A stretch of DNA of 64,000 nucleotides from an uncultured Prevotellaceae bacterium (lineage in GTDB: Bacteria; Bacteroidota; Bacteroidia; Bacteroidales; Bacteroidaceae). The stretch is from positions 106,284-170,283 of the forward strand of contig OMZE01000006.1 of assembly GCA_900315455.1 (NCBI GenBank), written 5' to 3'. The notes beneath the pieces were generated by a model. The model worked only from the letters and a program-made list of their open reading frames with translations. It was not told where the DNA came from and did not search any database. This document shows, piece by piece, positions 43,794 to 52,383 of this stretch. Position 1 is the first letter of the stretch; each line of letters opens with the position of its first letter. Both the position numbers and the translations under genes were made by a program.

Positions 43794-44405
43794 TTATTCA
43801 AACGTCTTGAAACTATAGCCTTGTTCGCGCAGCCATTCGAGCGACGCGGGCAAGGCTGTTTTCAGTTTGTCGATGCTCTTCAGCGAGTCGTGGAAGGTGA
43901 TGATGGAGCCGTTGCGCGTGTAGTTTTTCACATTGTTGACCACATCTTCGGCAGTAAGCCATTTCGAGTAGTCGCGCGTGACGAGGTCCCACATCACTAT
44001 CTGGTATTTCTGCCGTAGGAAATAATACTGTGGCGGGCGCATCCATCCATGGGGCGGACGGAATAGGTGGGCACCGATGAGTTGGTTGGCCTTCTCCGTA
44101 TTCTCGATATAGGTCTTGGTGAGGTGCTTCAGTCCACCGAGGTGGTTGAAAGTGTGGTTGCCCACCTGATGTCCTTCGTCGAGAATCTGCTGGAAGAGAT
44201 AGGGGTATTTCCGCACGTTGTCGCCCACCATGAAGAAGGTGGCGTGGGCGTCGAAGGCCCTCAGCGTGTCGAGGATGAATGGCGTGGCCTGGGGTATGGG
44301 ACCATCGTCGAACGTGAGGTATACGGCACGCTCGTCCTTGTCCATGCGCCAATAGGCTTTTGGAAACATCCATCGCAACCAGAAGGAGGGCTGTTCGAGA
44401 ATCAT
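43794..44405 (-). CDS. Polysaccharide deacetylase (NodB-like, CE4)
   Basis: A 203-residue protein with the NodB homology domain motifs in order: TFDDGP (residues 31-36, catalytic Asp and metal ligand), HTFNH (metal His pair), RPPHG, WDLVTRDY and ITFHDS. The N-terminal PSFWLRWMFPKAYWR is amphipathic, with no clear cleavable signal, so it may be cytoplasmic or weakly membrane-associated. The family removes N- or O-acetyl groups from peptidoglycan, chitin-like or other polysaccharides; the target is unknown. It follows the DUF2723 gene's terminator and may be transcribed on its own. Confidence 0.92.
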   Translation of the reverse strand: MILEQPSFWLRWMFPKAYWRMDKDERAVYLTFDDGPIPQATPFILDTLRAFDAHATFFMVGDNVRKYPYLFQQILDEGHQVGNHTFNHLGGLKHLTKTYIENTEKANQLIGAHLFRPPHGWMRPPQYYFLRQKYQIVMWDLVTRDYSKWLTAEDVVNNVKNYTRNGSIITFHDSLKSIDKLKTALPASLEWLREQGYSFKTFE

Positions 44406-44444
44406 GGGGCGGAGTAGAAAAAATGAGGGTGAAAAGAGTGAAAA

Positions 44445-44500
44445 TCAAGGGTGAAGTGCCATCAGGATTATCCTACGCATCCTTGGCACCTCACCCTTGA
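44445..44500 (-). terminator. Terminator of the DUF2723 gene
   Basis: A 17-bp stem (TCAAGGGTGAAGTGCCA with TGGCACCTCACCCTTGA, one mismatch) and a 22-nt loop, 7 bp after the stop; T-rich sequence follows on the minus strand. Confidence 0.8.
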
Positions 44501-44506
44501 GTATGA

Positions 44507-47500
44507 TTACATTTGCAGCGAACCTCCCATCTGCTGATATTTCGTCAGGAGTTGGTTGAGTTGGTTCTCGTGGCTTTCTACCCATTTCTCATCCACGTCG
44601 CCCATGGCATTGAGCACAACGTCCATGATGTAGATGTGGGTCTGGCACTCGTTTTGAGAGATAGCGAAGTAGGACGGGCTCTGCAGCATATACCATGTCA
44701 GGTATTGCGACGAGGTCTTCCACAGGGCGTTGGCCACCTCGGTGGCGCGCTTCTTGTTGCCCAGCGATGCATAGGCCCTCACGATATCCGTGCCGCCGTT
44801 CATGAATTCCATCGGCAGGTTGTAGTCGGGAATCTCTTTTTCCATCTTTGCCAGGGCACGCTTCGCCTTGTCGGTCTTGCCCTCGTTGATGAGCGAGATG
44901 GCGAGTTGGGCGAAGAGGCGGCGGTGGGTAGCGCACATACGGGCGACGGTCTGGTCGAGATAGATGCCCTTCTTGTCGAGACCGCCATACTTGAAGTCGT
45001 TCATCATGTGTTCGTACACTTTCTCGGTGTCAAACTTCTCGTTGTTGCCACGTGTGGTGAACGGGGTGATGCGGCTGGCAAGACCCTCCTGGATGAGGTT
45101 GTCGCCAAGGTTCATATAGTTCTCGTCGCCCACGGTGATGGCCACGAATATCGGACGGGTCCAGTTGCTCTGCGACAGCATCTCGAGAATCATCAAGTCG
45201 CCCTTGCCGAGGGTGCGGTGACCGGAGAGCGAGATGACCATTTGGTCGGGGATGGAGTCGCTGAGGAGTTTCATACCGCTCTTCCGCACGGCGTCCTTGT
45301 CGATGGTCATCAGCAGGGTGTCGGTAGGCACTACATGGGCATTGGGCTCCAGACCCACATACTGCAGCAGCGTGTTCTTGATGTTACGTTGTTCAGGCGT
45401 GACGGCATCGCGCACCCACAGTTTCAGCACGTTGCTCACCTCGAAGGGCTTGTCGCCCAAGGCCTTGTGGGCCTCCTCGGGATATTTCTCATAGAGTTCG
45501 CGGATGGCCTCCTTGAGTTCCGGACGCACGGTCACGGCATCGTTGGTGCCCGAGCAGTAGTCGATACGCGGCCACTTGATGGGCAGACTGGGCGAGTCGT
45601 AGGCAGGCCGTACCATCTGGTCGATGTACCAGTCGGTCTGCAGGTAACTCAGGTTGCACACGCGGGCGTCGGTGCGCACTCCCTCTGTCTCCTGGTTATA
45701 CCACAGCGGGAAGGTGTCGTTGTCGCCGTTGGTGAAGATGATGGGGTAGCCGTCTTTTGGCAGCGACATGAGGTAGTTCTGACCGAAGTCGCGGCAGGTG
45801 TAGCGCCCGCTGCGGTCGTGGTCGTCCCAGTTCTGCGATGCCATCTGCACGGGCACGAGGAGACAGGCCACGGCAGCGGCGGCTGTCACCGCGGTGTTCT
45901 TCAGCCCGAGTTTCTTCAGCCAGTCGATGATGGCTGCCACGCCGAGTCCACACCAGATGGAGAAGGCGTAGAACGAGCCGGCGTAGGCATAGTCGCGCTC
46001 ACGTGGCTGGTTGGGGGTCTGGTTCAGGTAGATGACGATGGCGAGGCCGGTCATGAAGAAGAGGAAGAACACCACCCAGAACTGGCGGATACCGCGCTGT
46101 CCTCTGAAGGCTTGCCAGAAGAAGCCGAGGATACCCAGCAGCAGTGGCAGACAGTAGTATACGTTGTGTCCCTTGTTTTCCTTCAGGATGTCAGGGAGTT
46201 TGCTCTGATCACCGAGTCCGAGGATGAAGTTGTCTACAAACGGGATGCCGGTTACCCAGTTGCCGTTCTCCTTCTCGCCATTGCCTTGCAGGTCGTTCTG
46301 CCGGCCGGAGAAGTTCCACATGAAGTAGCGCCAGTACATGAAGTTGCACTGGTAGCCCAGGAAGAACTTCATGTTGTCGAGGAAGGTGGGCATCTTCACA
46401 TCGGGCTGCCCGTATGCCGAAGGCTCGTAGCGTCCCTGCACGTCGATGATGCTCTCATAGGCCTGTGCGTGGGCAGCGGAGTACATACGTGGGAAGAACA
46501 TGTTCTGCACGTATTCGGGCTGCTGTTTCCAGTCTACGATGAAGTAACTGTCGGGCTCATCGGCGCTGTGTTTCTCCCTGCGCTGGTAGATGGGCGCGCT
46601 CTTCGTCATCTTCACATAGCCGTTGTCATCGGCGGCATACTCCGAGTTGTAGGCCTGACCGTAGAACAGCGGGCGGTAGCCATACTGGTCGCGGCTCAAG
46701 TAGTTGCCCAGGGTAAAGATGTCTTCGGGCGAGTTCTGGTCCATCGGCGGGTTGGCAGCCGAGCGAATCACAATCACGGCATAGGTAGAGTAGCCGATGA
46801 GGAGCATGAGCATACACAGCGACACCGTGTTCTTCACTCGGGTGGTGATGAGCAGCATGCCATTGCGCTTGATGCGCAGCACAAACCACAGGGCGATGAG
46901 GACTAAAGCACCGATGATGAATGCGCTCCAACCATAGCCGTAGAAGGGGATACCCATCATGCCCACTGCCACCACGAACGAGATGTTCTGGCGGGTGAGG
47001 CTGTGGTCGTTGTAACTCTCGTAGATGGCCCAAATCACGGCGGCCACGAGGAGGATGATGTATACGATGACACCGGTGTCGAACGGACAGCCGAGGGTGT
47101 TGACGAAGAACAGTTCAAACCATCCACCCACGGTGATGATGCCGGGCACCACGCCGTAGAGCACGAGGGTGACGATGGCAAACGACAGCAGGAGTACGAG
47201 GAGCGACCCCTTCACGTCGGCATTGGGATTCTTACGGTAGTAGAACACCAGCACGATGGCGGGGATGCAGAGCAGGTTGAGCAGGTGCACGCCGATAGAC
47301 AAACCTGTCATGTAGGCGATGAGCACCAGCCAGCGGTCGCTGTGGGGTTGGTCGGCCTCGTCTTCCCATTTCAGGATGAGCCAGAACACCACGGCGGTGA
47401 AGGCGGAGGAGTAGGCATAGACCTCACTCTCTACGGCACTGAACCAGAAGGTGTCGCTGAAGGTGTAGATCAGTGCACCCACGAGTCCGGATGCCTCAAT

Positions 47501-47857
47501 GGCGATGAGTTTCGAGGTGGACAGTTCACTCCAGTCGCGCAGGATGAGTTTGCGGGTGAGGTGGGTAATCGACCAGAACAGGAACAGGATACACACCGCG
47601 CTGAGCAACGCGCTCATGATGTTCACCATGTAGGCCACTTGTGTGGCATCGCTGGCCAACTGTGAGAAAAGGTTGGCTGTGAGCATGAAGAACGGTGCCC
47701 CTGGCGGGTGACCAATCTCGAGTTTGTAACCTGTAGTGGTGAATTCAGGACAGTCCCAGAAGGGTGCTGTCGGTTCCACGGTGGTGCAATACACGATGGC
47801 GGCGACAAGGAATGTCAGCCACCCCAGTGCGTTGTCCACTAATCTAAACTTCTTCAT
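44507..47857 (-). CDS. DUF2723 membrane protein (putative protein O-glycosyltransferase)
   Basis: A 1116-residue protein. The first half has about 12-14 membrane helices; the N-terminus FWDCPEFTTTGYKLEIGHPPGAPFF is diagnostic for DUF2723, a GT-C-like fold (related to the human O-mannosyltransferase TMEM260). The N-terminal Asp in FWDCPEF is in the position of the catalytic Asp of GT-C enzymes. The C-terminal ~500 residues are soluble, presumably periplasmic, with TPR-like helices (AQLAISLINEGKTDKAKRALAKM) at the end. Bacteroidetes modify many secreted proteins with O-glycans, so a role in that pathway is plausible but not shown. It is monocistronic, with a consensus promoter and strong terminator. 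Confidence 0.85.
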   Translation of the reverse strand: MKKFRLVDNALGWLTFLVAAIVYCTTVEPTAPFWDCPEFTTTGYKLEIGHPPGAPFFMLTANLFSQLASDATQVAYMVNIMSALLSAVCILFLFWSITHLTRKLILRDWSELSTSKLIAIEASGLVGALIYTFSDTFWFSAVESEVYAYSSAFTAVVFWLILKWEDEADQPHSDRWLVLIAYMTGLSIGVHLLNLLCIPAIVLVFYYRKNPNADVKGSLLVLLLSFAIVTLVLYGVVPGIITVGGWFELFFVNTLGCPFDTGVIVYIILLVAAVIWAIYESYNDHSLTRQNISFVVAVGMMGIPFYGYGWSAFIIGALVLIALWFVLRIKRNGMLLITTRVKNTVSLCMLMLLIGYSTYAVIVIRSAANPPMDQNSPEDIFTLGNYLSRDQYGYRPLFYGQAYNSEYAADDNGYVKMTKSAPIYQRREKHSADEPDSYFIVDWKQQPEYVQNMFFPRMYSAAHAQAYESIIDVQGRYEPSAYGQPDVKMPTFLDNMKFFLGYQCNFMYWRYFMWNFSGRQNDLQGNGEKENGNWVTGIPFVDNFILGLGDQSKLPDILKENKGHNVYYCLPLLLGILGFFWQAFRGQRGIRQFWVVFFLFFMTGLAIVIYLNQTPNQPRERDYAYAGSFYAFSIWCGLGVAAIIDWLKKLGLKNTAVTAAAAVACLLVPVQMASQNWDDHDRSGRYTCRDFGQNYLMSLPKDGYPIIFTNGDNDTFPLWYNQETEGVRTDARVCNLSYLQTDWYIDQMVRPAYDSPSLPIKWPRIDYCSGTNDAVTVRPELKEAIRELYEKYPEEAHKALGDKPFEVSNVLKLWVRDAVTPEQRNIKNTLLQYVGLEPNAHVVPTDTLLMTIDKDAVRKSGMKLLSDSIPDQMVISLSGHRTLGKGDLMILEMLSQSNWTRPIFVAITVGDENYMNLGDNLIQEGLASRITPFTTRGNNEKFDTEKVYEHMMNDFKYGGLDKKGIYLDQTVARMCATHRRLFAQLAISLINEGKTDKAKRALAKMEKEIPDYNLPMEFMNGGTDIVRAYASLGNKKRATEVANALWKTSSQYLTWYMLQSPSYFAISQNECQTHIYIMDVVLNAMGDVDEKWVESHENQLNQLLTKYQQMGGSLQM

Positions 47858-47887
47858 TGATTCTGGTGTAATTGATGTTTAAGGGTA

Positions 47888-47918
47888 CAAAGTTAGTGCA
47901 AACCGAACGGAATGCAAA
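47888..47918 (-). promoter_or_regulatory. Promoter of the DUF2723 gene
   Basis: On the minus strand TTTG (-33), 19 bp, TAACTTTG (-7). A second, similar unit lies just upstream (47,955-48,023; shared TTTTATTTTCATTCCTG), as at dnaE. Confidence 0.7.
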
Positions 47919-48023
47919 ATAAAAACCAAATTTTATTTTCATTCCTGAGGTGAAGCCTAACTTCGCCGCGCAGCGGCAAAGTACGAATAAGCGAGCGAAA
48001 AGCCAATTTTTATTTTCATTCCT

Positions 48024-48145
48024 GGGTAACGAATTGGGCAACACTCAAAATGAAGCCCCGAATATCAATATCAACATAGAGGCACAGAGATACAGAGTTT
48101 TTATTATTCTCTGTGCCTCTGTATCTCTGTGTTGTATATTTTATG
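48024..48145. repeat. ~120-bp repeat, copy A (5' of the C10 peptidase)
   Basis: From GGTAACGAATTGGGCAACAC to about TGTATATTTTATGA. It contains a strong hairpin (CACAGAGATACAGAG/CTCTGTATCTCTGTG plus nested AGAGGCACAGAGA/TCTCTGTGCCTCT). It matches copy B at 50,517-50,640 along its whole length with a few substitutions. The gap 47,858-48,316 holds no other gene. Confidence 0.85.
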
Positions 48146-48281
48146 AAAGTAATCCACTTCGGCCAAAAACAAAACCTCAAACCTCCACCCTCAGTTGCCC
48201 ATTGTTGTCTAATCCTTGTCTGTAAACGAAAACAGATATAGAAACCATGTGAAAAAGAGTAGGTTATTCATCATTTTGTAT

Positions 48282-48289
48282 TAAATTTG
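48282..48289 (+). promoter_or_regulatory. -7 promoter box for the C10 peptidase gene
   Basis: TAAATTTG, 28 bp before the start codon at 48,317; an exact -33 TTTG is not seen. Confidence 0.5.
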
Positions 48290-48316
48290 TTGGCAGAAAA
48301 CCAACCTAATCTTCCT

Positions 48317-50443
48317 ATGATGAAAAAAATCTTCCTCTTGTTCTCGATAATTTGCTTGTCGCTCCCCACATGGGGCAATCCCATTTCTGTGGAAGAGGCA
48401 CGGCAGAAAGCCATGAGTTTCTTCAGTCGGGGGAATGCACGGCATGTGAAGGGAAACCGCAGTGTTGAACTGGCTTATACGATGATGCCCAGGCAGATGA
48501 AAGTGGCGGACAACAATCCCGTGCTCTACGCCTTCAACATCACTGGCGACGGTTTTGTCATCGTCTCGGGCGACGATGCCACACCTGCCATCCTCGGGCA
48601 TGGTGACAAGGGACATTTCAATACCGACAGCATCCCCTGCGGTATGCGCATCTGGCTCGACATGTGCTCGAGGCTGGTCTCGCTCAGGCGACAACTGGGA
48701 GTGAATGCTCCGGCAAAGGTTCCCACGGCGACAGCCGATGACCGCATAGACATTCCGCCACTTATTGACGTGGAATGGGATCAAGAGGAGCCATACAACG
48801 ACCAGTGTATCTTCGACGGGAAGAGATGTTTGACGGGCTGTGTGGCCACGGCCATGGCGCAGGTGGCCTATTACTGGGGAAAAGGAAAGACTGGCAGGCA
48901 TTTCCAGCATGGCTGCGATGCCTTGGAGAGTTATGTGACTGGGAGTGGTGTGACGATTCCTGCCCTTCCCGCCGTCGCTTCTTTCGACTGGGATGCCATG
49001 ACGATGACCAACGGGCAGCCCAACACCCAGGCGGCGAAGGCTGCAGTGGCTCAGTTGATGAGATATTGCGGTCAGGTTGCTCAGATAGAATATGGTCCTT
49101 ATGAGTCACCAGGCTATACCGATTATGGTTTATATTTCAACGATTATTTCGGGTATGCAAGCGATATCGAATTTACAGGTTTCTGGGATTATGATCAGGA
49201 CTGTGATGATTTGGAAAAACTAAATCAGACTATGTATAGTGAATTGCGGAAAGGTAATCCCGTGCTCATGGCTGGTGGATATTGGAGAAAAAAGGATAAC
49301 CCGGACCCAGACCATGATTTTGCTGGTCATGCATTTGTCTGCGACGGTTATGATGCAACCGAAGACCGCTTTCACATCAATTGGGGTTGGGGAGGAAGTT
49401 TTAATGGCTATTTCTGGTTGGATTTGTTGGCACCTGAAGCCGAAGGCTTACCCCGTGAAGATATTATCATTGACGGGGAAGACCCGGGAAACGGTGATGA
49501 TCCAATAGTAGGAGTTATTCTATGGTGTAACTTCTTTGCCACTGAAGGTGTTTCGCCTTGGGTGGCATATAAAGAGCGCAATGGCAATCAACTTGTCTAT
49601 TATTATGATGGTGAAGAGGATACCAGAGAGGGGACAATCTATTCGATGAGTGACCCTTTCAACCGCTATGAAATCACGAAAGTCGTCTTCGACGAGTCTT
49701 TCTCCGACTACTGGTGTATGAACGATGATGCTCGTTTAGAGTCATTCATGGTTGAGAAATATGAGGGATTGGAGAATTTGAATGTCAGTGGATTGACAAG
49801 CATGAAGTATATGTTTTATGATAATTCCAGTTTGAAACAACTTGATTTGAGCAGTTTTAACACGTCTAACGTGAAGAACATGCGATATATGTTCCGTAAC
49901 TGCTCGTCACTTGAGAGTCTCGATGTCAGCCATTTTGATACGTCAAATGTCACGGATATGAATCGTATGTTTTATGGCTGCCGTTCCCTCACGAGTCTTG
50001 ACTTGTCTGGCTTCTTTATCGGTGAGAATACGAATACATCTTCTATGCTTGGGCAAATGAAGAGACTTACGTCGCTCAGCATATCCCAAACCATGTATCG
50101 GCTCAATGAGGATGCATGTTGGGGTACAGGCACTCCGCAGACCCCTTGTGTCATCTATGCTCCCGAAGGCTTTGATTTCGGCACGGAGACCGACGGGCCG
50201 TATTTCGAGTGGAAGTTGGGTTATTTCCGTCTGCCGGGGAGTTTTGTCCTTGGTGATGTGAACCACGACGCTGGCGTGGATGTCTATGACGTGACGGCAC
50301 TCATCGATATCATCCTTGAGGATGACACTAAGGCACCATATAGGTTCACGCAATACGACCACAAACTCGCGGATGTCAACATAGATGGTAGTATCGATAT
50401 CTACGATGTGACGAAGCTGATAGACTTGATATTGGCAAAATAG
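48317..50443 (+). CDS. Secreted C10-family cysteine peptidase with BspA-like repeats and dockerin-like C-terminus
   Basis: The ATG at 48,317 gives MMKKIFLLFSIICLSLPTWG as signal peptide (708 residues); the upstream frame would put a polar tail ahead of it. A Spi-like propeptide (to about 140) is followed by a streptopain (C10) catalytic domain: Cys175 (CLTGCVATAMAQVAYYW), His338 (DFAGHAFVCDGYD), and NWGWGG. Residues ~480-590 carry BspA-like DUF285 repeats (SMKYMFYDNSSLKQLDLSSF, NMRYMFRNCSSLESLDVSHF). The end (645-708) has two dockerin-like Ca2+ loops (GDVNHDAGVDVYDVTALID and ADVNIDGSIDIYDVTKLID). Protease, adhesive repeats and docking tail suggest a cell-surface or secreted enzyme. It is bracketed by two ~120-bp repeats. 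Confidence 0.9.
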   Translation: MMKKIFLLFSIICLSLPTWGNPISVEEARQKAMSFFSRGNARHVKGNRSVELAYTMMPRQMKVADNNPVLYAFNITGDGFVIVSGDDATPAILGHGDKGHFNTDSIPCGMRIWLDMCSRLVSLRRQLGVNAPAKVPTATADDRIDIPPLIDVEWDQEEPYNDQCIFDGKRCLTGCVATAMAQVAYYWGKGKTGRHFQHGCDALESYVTGSGVTIPALPAVASFDWDAMTMTNGQPNTQAAKAAVAQLMRYCGQVAQIEYGPYESPGYTDYGLYFNDYFGYASDIEFTGFWDYDQDCDDLEKLNQTMYSELRKGNPVLMAGGYWRKKDNPDPDHDFAGHAFVCDGYDATEDRFHINWGWGGSFNGYFWLDLLAPEAEGLPREDIIIDGEDPGNGDDPIVGVILWCNFFATEGVSPWVAYKERNGNQLVYYYDGEEDTREGTIYSMSDPFNRYEITKVVFDESFSDYWCMNDDARLESFMVEKYEGLENLNVSGLTSMKYMFYDNSSLKQLDLSSFNTSNVKNMRYMFRNCSSLESLDVSHFDTSNVTDMNRMFYGCRSLTSLDLSGFFIGENTNTSSMLGQMKRLTSLSISQTMYRLNEDACWGTGTPQTPCVIYAPEGFDFGTETDGPYFEWKLGYFRLPGSFVLGDVNHDAGVDVYDVTALIDIILEDDTKAPYRFTQYDHKLADVNIDGSIDIYDVTKLIDLILAK

Positions 50444-50516
50444 CCTACCTCGTATATTGAACCGAAGGGGGTGTAAAGACCATTGATGCAGAGGGAAAAC
50501 ATGTTTCCACTATGCT

Positions 50517-50640
50517 GAGTAACAAATTGGGTAACACCCAAAATGAAGCCCAGAATATCTATATCAACACAAAGGCACAGAGATACAGAGTTTTTATTTT
50601 TCTCTGTGTTTCTGTGCCTCTGTGTCGTATTTAATATGAT
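50517..50640. repeat. ~120-bp repeat, copy B (3' of the C10 peptidase)
   Basis: Direct repeat of copy A (48,024-48,145): GAGTAACAAATTGGGTAACA... through the GCACAGAGATACAGAG hairpin to TGTCGTATTTAATATGA. Copies differ by roughly 15-20 substitutions or small gaps. The hairpin may terminate the peptidase transcript. Confidence 0.85.
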
Positions 50641-50666
50641 GGACGCCGCCGATAATCAAGCGAAGT

Positions 50667-50719
50667 TTAATCTTTAATCTTCAATCTTCAATTTTCAATC
50701 TTCAATCGGCCGCAGGCCG
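50667..50719. repeat. Heptad TTCAATN repeat with GC hairpin
   Basis: Units of TTCAATC/TTCAATT run from 50,667 to 50,706, then CGGCC-GCA-GGCCG (50,707-50,719), directly against the stop of the next gene. The layout (heptads then GC hairpin) matches the copy at 594-680. Confidence 0.7.
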
Positions 50720-51172
50720 CTAAAACACCATCTTCGACCCTACGGCGATAATCACATACCTCACTATCTTTCCCAGGAAAATACTCAGCGACGAGATAAG
50801 GAGGTTCGAGCGCATCAGGCCGAGGGTGATGCAGATGGCGGTGCCGATGACCGGCATGAATGAGAAGAAGCCCATCCATGCCCCACGCTTCCCCATAAAC
50901 CGCTGCGCCTTTTCCAACTTCTCATGGCTCACACGCAGATAGCGTTCTATCCACTCCATCTTTCCCTGGTGTCCCACCCAATAGTTGAACATGCTCCCCG
51001 CCCAGTTGCCTATCGTGGCATAGATGAGCAAGGGCAGCGGGTGCAGACCCGTGGCGATGAGCATCATCATCACCACCTCGCTGCTGAAAGGTAGGAAACT
51101 GCCTGCTATAAAGGCAGATACGAACATACCTGCGTAGCCGTAACTGACAAGAAATTCGATGAAGGCATCCAT
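50720..51172 (-). CDS. DedA/YqaA-like small membrane protein
   Basis: A 150-residue protein. The ATG at 51,172 (MDAFIEFLVSYGYAGMFVSAF) was chosen because the upstream frame is an out-of-phase reading of the neighbouring gene. It has about four membrane segments, the block GSFLPFSSEVVMMMLIATG near 24-42 and AGSMFNYWVGHQGK near 60, then FMGKRGAWMGFFSFMPVIGT. This matches the YqaA/SNARE-associated (DedA-like) family of small inner-membrane proteins, linked in other bacteria to membrane homeostasis and undecaprenyl phosphate flipping. It overlaps the 3' end of the next gene by 67 bp in a different frame. Confidence 0.85.
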   Translation of the reverse strand: MDAFIEFLVSYGYAGMFVSAFIAGSFLPFSSEVVMMMLIATGLHPLPLLIYATIGNWAGSMFNYWVGHQGKMEWIERYLRVSHEKLEKAQRFMGKRGAWMGFFSFMPVIGTAICITLGLMRSNLLISSLSIFLGKIVRYVIIAVGSKMVF

Positions 51173-52089
51173 ACGTTGTAGAAGATGATGGCAAGGGTAA
51201 TGACGATGATGAAGAAAAACGCCATGTTGGTGAGCCAGGTGTGGGTGAGGGTGATGAAATGTGCCACCAAGGGAGCGGTGTTCACGATAATCAGTGCCAT
51301 GAGCAACGGATAATGCTGCGGCTGGAGGAAGAGGAACGTGATGGAGAGCACATCGACGACGATGAAAATCTGTGTAAGCAGACGTGTGCGAATCTTGTCC
51401 TGGTAACCCTTGCGGATGTAGTGCACGATGCCGATGAAGGCGAGCAGCACCGTCCAGCAGATGGCGAGCCAATGGTGCTCATTCAGCATGGAGTAGTCGC
51501 CCAGTGCGCCAAATGCCCACAGTTGCGCGAAGTGGGCACCCAGACTCTCCACGCCTCCCTGATAGAGGTAGTAGCCCATCCCTATCCAGTAGGGGGCAAG
51601 GAGTCCGAGAACCGACGCCCAGAACGTCTTTGCCGTCATCGCCCGCAGGTGGGTGGCCATCAGCAGCCACATCACAGGCACGTAGTAGAGCATCTGCACC
51701 CATACCATGCTCGCCAGACCGATGCAGAAAAAGCCATAGAACACCCATCCGGGCGATGGCCTGCGCTGCTCGCAGTGGAAAAGCGTGAAATAGACAGCGA
51801 TGCCGCACAGTTGGATGATGCAGGCGCGCAGGTCGGGGAAGATGAAGATGGCCACCGCCGTGAGAAGGAGCAGGAAAGACGGGGTCGACAGGCTAGGCAC
51901 ACGCAGCAACAGATGGGTGTTGTTGAGTTCCACTACCAGCACCACGGAGAGCGCCAGGCACACCAACTGCATCCACAGCCCGTCGGTCACCAGTCCCGAC
52001 AGGTAGCAGGCTCCGGCGGTGATGAGGGCAGAGAGGGGCAACAGAAACCGGCTCTCCGCCACGCTGTTCTGGAATCTCTTGAAAGCCAT
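51106..52089 (-). CDS. Multi-pass inner-membrane protein, unknown function
   Basis: A 327-residue protein with about ten hydrophobic segments spread over the whole length and short loops (for example LLLLTAVAIFIFPDL, WVFYGFFCIGLASMVWV, TWLTNMAFFFIIVITLAIIFY). Some loop motifs (YYVPVMWLLMATHLRAMTAKTFWAS) recall Bacteroidetes hypothetical polysaccharide/lipid II-like membrane proteins, but no family can be named. Its last 67 bp overlap the start of the DedA-like gene, so the two are likely translationally coupled. The gap upstream carries a 33-bp tandem repeat. Confidence 0.75.
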   Translation of the reverse strand: MAFKRFQNSVAESRFLLPLSALITAGACYLSGLVTDGLWMQLVCLALSVVLVVELNNTHLLLRVPSLSTPSFLLLLTAVAIFIFPDLRACIIQLCGIAVYFTLFHCEQRRPSPGWVFYGFFCIGLASMVWVQMLYYVPVMWLLMATHLRAMTAKTFWASVLGLLAPYWIGMGYYLYQGGVESLGAHFAQLWAFGALGDYSMLNEHHWLAICWTVLLAFIGIVHYIRKGYQDKIRTRLLTQIFIVVDVLSITFLFLQPQHYPLLMALIIVNTAPLVAHFITLTHTWLTNMAFFFIIVITLAIIFYNVWMPSSNFLSVTATQVCSYLPL

Positions 52090-52160
52090 CCTAGTCTTTT
52101 ATCCAATAATCATCAAGCACCATCACCGACAAATAGTCTCACCCCATGTCAGTTTAAAGT

Positions 52161-52334
52161 GCAAGCCAAAACATCACAATTAAGCAAAGTCAGCAAGCAA
52201 AACATCACAATAAAGTAGAAGCCCGCAAGCCAACACGTCACAAAGAAGTAAAAGTCAGCAAGCCAACAAGTCACAATAAAGTAGAAGCCAGCAAGCCAAC
52301 ACATCACAATAAAGTAGAAGTCTGCAAGATGAAG
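52161..52334. repeat. 33-bp tandem repeat (five copies plus a partial)
   Basis: Copies start at GCAAG at 52,161, 52,193, 52,225, 52,258 and 52,291 (32, 32, 33, 33, 33 bp), with a partial sixth at 52,324. The consensus is GCAAGCCAACACATCACAAT then AAAGTAGAAGCC/GTC. Read on the minus strand, the last full copies form an open frame (52,337-52,149, 62 codons) with an 11-residue hydrophobic unit LA(D/G)FYF(I/F)V(M/T)CW. There is no promoter evidence, so expression is unproven. The rest of 52,090-52,383 holds only the purD terminator. Confidence 0.85.
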
Positions 52335-52348
52335 CACAGCATATCACG

Positions 52349-52370
52349 CCCCTCTCCCCCTGGAGAGGGG
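52349..52370 (-). terminator. Terminator of purD
   Basis: A perfect 9-bp stem (CCCCTCTCC/GGAGAGGGG) with a 4-nt loop, 14 bp after the purD stop. The surrounding GGGGTTGGGGGTGAGG resembles a hairpin motif common in many bacterial intergenic regions. Confidence 0.65.
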
Positions 52371-52383
52371 TTGGGGGTGAGGC

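Noticed and set aside
52161-52334. CRISPR array.
   Set aside because: The 33-bp repeats follow each other without spacers and no cas genes are in the window; this is a plain tandem repeat.
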